NCBI RefSeq assembly: GCF_900107975.1
Contig: NZ_FNVF01000003.1
Span: 191,155-255,154 of the forward strand
Length of the DNA: 64,000 bases
From: Paenibacillus sp. UNC499MF
GTDB lineage: Bacteria > Bacillota > Bacilli > Paenibacillales > NBRC-103111
Direction of reading: 5' to 3'
Shown: positions 62,601 to 64,000 of the stretch, piece after piece
Position numbering within the stretch: the stretch's first letter is position 1
Layout of the letters: the number at the start of each line of letters is the position of its first letter
Program-made: the position numbers and the translations under genes
Notes under the pieces: model-generated
Database searches by the model: none
Seen by the model: the letters and a program-made list of their open reading frames with translations, nothing else
What the model was told of the DNA's origin: nothing

Positions 62601-63453
62601 TATGCTCGCCGATCAAATGATCCGCGGCCGCGTCCACGCTCGCTTCGCGAAGCTCCCGCTGCATGCCGATCAATCCGGACAGCAGCCATTTGAGCTTCCC
62701 GGATTCGTTGCGCGGGTGGTCCGGCTGCTTCATCGTTACGAAGAACATCCCGTCCGGATAAATGCCCCAGCTGCGGAACGCCTCCAGTGCGCTTTCTTTG
62801 TAAGTATCGAAAGACAGTTCTTCTTCCCGGTGTTTATCGATTTGGTTTACGATCAGGTAGAGCGGCTTGCCGCGTTCTTTCATCTGTTTCGTAAAAGCCA
62901 GGTTTACTTCCGATTGAACATGGTTATAGTCCATGACATAGAAAACCGCATCGGCCAGATGAAGCGCCGACTCCGTAGCCATGTGATGGGCCCCGTCCGT
63001 CGAATCGATTCCCGGAGTATCCAGAAGCACGGCGTGCTCCCCGAGAAAAGGCAGCGGATACGAAATGTGAACTTCCTCGATATCCGTTCCGTTGACGCAG
63101 TAAGCGTCGAGTTCGTTCAGCGGGATCCGCCGTTTTCTGGCCTCTTCCTCGCCCTCGCTCCTCTGAACGACTTCCGCCCCTTCTTCCCCGCTCTCAATGC
63201 TAACAATATTCGCACTCGTCGGAATAGGGCTGGAGGGCAGAAGCCGGTGCCCGCATAAGGTGTTGATCAAAGTGGATTTGCCCGCCGAGAAGTGCCCGCA
63301 GAACGCAAGGACGGTCTTCTCGCCGCCTAGCTTGTCTTCCAGCTGAATCAGTTTGCGCACCCGCGCGCCGTCGCCGGCCCTCTTCATTTCTTCCCGAAGA
63401 CGGCCGAATGCGCGGAGAACCTCGTCCTTTCTTTGCTCCATAAGTCCATTCAT
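59662..63453 (-). CDS. dynA: Tandem bacterial dynamin, two GTPase modules in one chain (DynA/YpbR-like)
   Basis: 1263 aa from ATG 63453; in-frame ATGs at 63441 and further upstream are alternatives with no clearly better site. Module 1 (1 to about 590): G1 GHFSAGKSTLIN, G3 DTPGIDSTDG, G4 NQIDK. Module 2 (about 660 to the end): G1 GAFSAGKSSFTNALIG, G3 DTPGADSI, G4 NAADLA. The two are joined by an Ala/Gly-rich low-complexity stretch (about 571-622). Coiled coils follow each GTPase. Bacillus subtilis DynA fuses and repairs membranes and is likewise a tandem protein of about 1190 aa. Peripheral on the inner membrane. Confidence 0.94.
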   Translation of the reverse strand: MNGLMEQRKDEVLRAFGRLREEMKRAGDGARVRKLIQLEDKLGGEKTVLAFCGHFSAGKSTLINTLCGHRLLPSSPIPTSANIVSIESGEEGAEVVQRSEGEEEARKRRIPLNELDAYCVNGTDIEEVHISYPLPFLGEHAVLLDTPGIDSTDGAHHMATESALHLADAVFYVMDYNHVQSEVNLAFTKQMKERGKPLYLIVNQIDKHREEELSFDTYKESALEAFRSWGIYPDGMFFVTMKQPDHPRNESGKLKWLLSGLIGMQRELREASVDAAADHLIGEHIQWLREQSEPQKAVLRERVDEEESAGVLAEYEELSRRLNEAQSLPGQLTDSLRKEIAAIIDNANVTPALTRDKAHEYLLSRKPGFKVGFFGAAAKTAAEVERRLEVFREDYAEQVHAQMDWHLRDALRRAYSGIGMSDEKLLADIDAFSVEVTSSWLASQVNTEAVFGNEYTMTYMRQTAAELKTAARRSALALIDRLAGLAGSCSVRLDSELAPDLRQLEERLGALRELKRFEREEAAREEALRALASWPHAKAYELPDLAAYRGEETGELRGVLHTSEMDTILRAAHTAPGDRDSLAGGAGGAAAPGGAPADGAFAAPAADAAGAATEAAAGGLQLGAKRAERRAQDLAAAADLLGDMPSMRSIVRSLREKAERLRHKTFTVALFGAFSAGKSSFTNALIGKRVLPVSPNPTTAAINKIVPPTADWPHGTAKVQMKTAEVMLQDVLFSLDMLGVRASAIDEALAAIRGLTPESVTAKGKPHYTFLKAVAKGWPDAAPLLGTQQKVGEEAFAGYVAEESKSCFVEYIELHYSTPLTEQGIVFVDTPGADSINARHTGVAFDYIKNADAILFVTYYNHAFSQADREFLLQLGRVKDSFELDKMFFLVNAADLAAGEEELQGVVRHIETNLLQHGIRHPRIYPVSSHLAAEGKLSGDDRKLEASGIVPFERDFIRFTLEELTDISLRSADQELERALHVLQERIEGAQQGEEARKARLQALERAEEAAVRLLKETDAAPVQRELAKEIQELLYYVKQRTMYRFGELYNASFNPASFREGVGDPKAALRESWRDLLRMIEFDLQQEVLATSLRIEQFLNKLAKGTYETWGTGLRKLQESYEFEAFESVSFDTPDNKLPLEAPDVTDKVLAAHFKSAKHFFEGEGKSKLRTELEGRLNDPVARFVDNAVAMLKQLYAGHLTDTFAVLEERHLESYREHLEGMRDALQMRTDVGVLAAKRDELAKWMPSRSGETADGQERVTG

Positions 63454-63646
63454 TGAGTTTCTAATCTCCCATGCCATTGATATCGGTATAAGTGTAATCC
63501 CGGGTGTAGCGGAAGTCAATTTCTGTTTATACGCAAAAACCCGTCCGTTCGCGCACGAGATGCAGACGCCGAGAAAATCAGCGTGTCCCTGTGCGGACAG
63601 ACGGGTAACCTGCTTGGAAGCCCGGTTGAAGCGGAACAAAAGCGGT

Positions 63647-63925
63647 TTAGGAAACCACTGCGCTCTCTTTTTCTTCCGGAAGGAAGATTTCGAAAACATC
63701 GCCGTGTTGAAGGATGGTAATGTCGCCTTCTTTCACTTTCATGACAACCACTTCCGGTTTTGTTCTCATTTTTTCGAGATAGTTCTCAGGCACTTCGCCG
63801 GATTCGCTGACGATAACGCCCTGAATTTCTTTTTCTTCATTTTCGGAGAGCGGTGTGTTCATAATTGTCTCGTACAAATCGGAAAATAGTTCGAAGTCTT
63901 TCGTGTAAACAGCTATGCATTTCAT
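63647..63925 (-). CDS. Small conserved-looking protein of unknown function
   Basis: 92 aa, cytoplasmic (no signal), acidic. Features include FELFSDLYETIMNTPLSENE, then a small beta-rich second half (EVVVMKVKEGDITILQHGD, VFEIFLPEEKE). I do not recognise a family. ATG start with GAGGGATGAG upstream. It lies 190 bp upstream of the tandem dynamin gene on the same strand and may be cotranscribed, or have its own promoter in the gap after it. The 75 bp left to the window end hold nothing I can identify. Confidence 0.7.
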   Translation of the reverse strand: MKCIAVYTKDFELFSDLYETIMNTPLSENEEKEIQGVIVSESGEVPENYLEKMRTKPEVVVMKVKEGDITILQHGDVFEIFLPEEKESAVVS

Positions 63926-64000
63926 TTCTACTCATCCCTCACTACACATTCTTTTTAACTAGTTTTGCGTACTTTCTTGATTTTCATACGCCTTTTTCCT

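Overview
The window reads as chromosomal DNA from a Paenibacillus-like member of the Bacillales: moderately high GC, strong AGGAGG ribosome sites, frequent TTG starts, YesM/YesN-type two-component pairs next to LplABC-type sugar importers, a glgBCD(A) glycogen operon, parEC, a CotJC/YdbD-type manganese catalase and a tandem dynamin of the DynA type. I see no rRNA, tRNA, CRISPR array, prophage or insertion sequence. The genus assignment is inference from gene content.

Layout. 1-8000: a cut-off membrane protein gene, a WYL-domain regulator divergent from a short-chain dehydrogenase with a perfect palindrome between them, cysK, an ankyrin lipoprotein, a secreted protein and a histidine kinase/OmpR regulator pair. 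8100-13260: an MHYT-sensor histidine kinase, a two-gene cell-wall cluster (a YkuD L,D-transpeptidase and an exported protein with a transpeptidase-like Cys/His motif), and a Mn-catalase behind a sigma-B/F/G-like promoter.

13294-31925 is a polysaccharide-utilisation locus. On the minus strand, in transcription order: heparinase II/III-like lyase, cupin, GH29 fucosidase, GH43/GH117-like propeller enzyme, SGNH esterase, two permeases, binding lipoprotein, terminator, yesN, yesM, GH95 fucosidase. A secreted discoidin/Ig/beta-helix protein is divergent on the plus strand. The combination suggests a fucosylated, uronate-containing and probably acetylated glycan: cut outside by the beta-helix protein, imported as oligosaccharides by an importer whose ATPase must lie elsewhere, then trimmed in the cytoplasm.

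32300-42900 holds small accessory genes (a DUF4362-like protein, a Nudix hydrolase, a secreted SH3-like repeat protein) and the glycogen operon glgB-glgC-glgD-glgA. The glgA is unusual: it is one reading frame joining glycogen synthase to a complete GH13 oligo-1,6-glucosidase-like enzyme. An intrinsic terminator-like hairpin separates it from glgD.

42965-59014 holds an RNA methyltransferase and RluA-type pseudouridine synthase pair, a MarR regulator, a 14-bp minisatellite, a 55-codon small gene that overlaps the parEC terminator, parC and parE behind an ABC-2 transporter and a lipase-like SGNH gene, an acyltransferase, and a heterodimeric ABC exporter whose two subunits carry complementary degenerate motifs. 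59662-63925 holds the tandem dynamin gene and a small conserved-looking gene. The strongest candidates for something little described are the GlgA-GH13 fusion, the fucose/uronate locus, the transpeptidase-like pair and the small gene with the embedded terminator.
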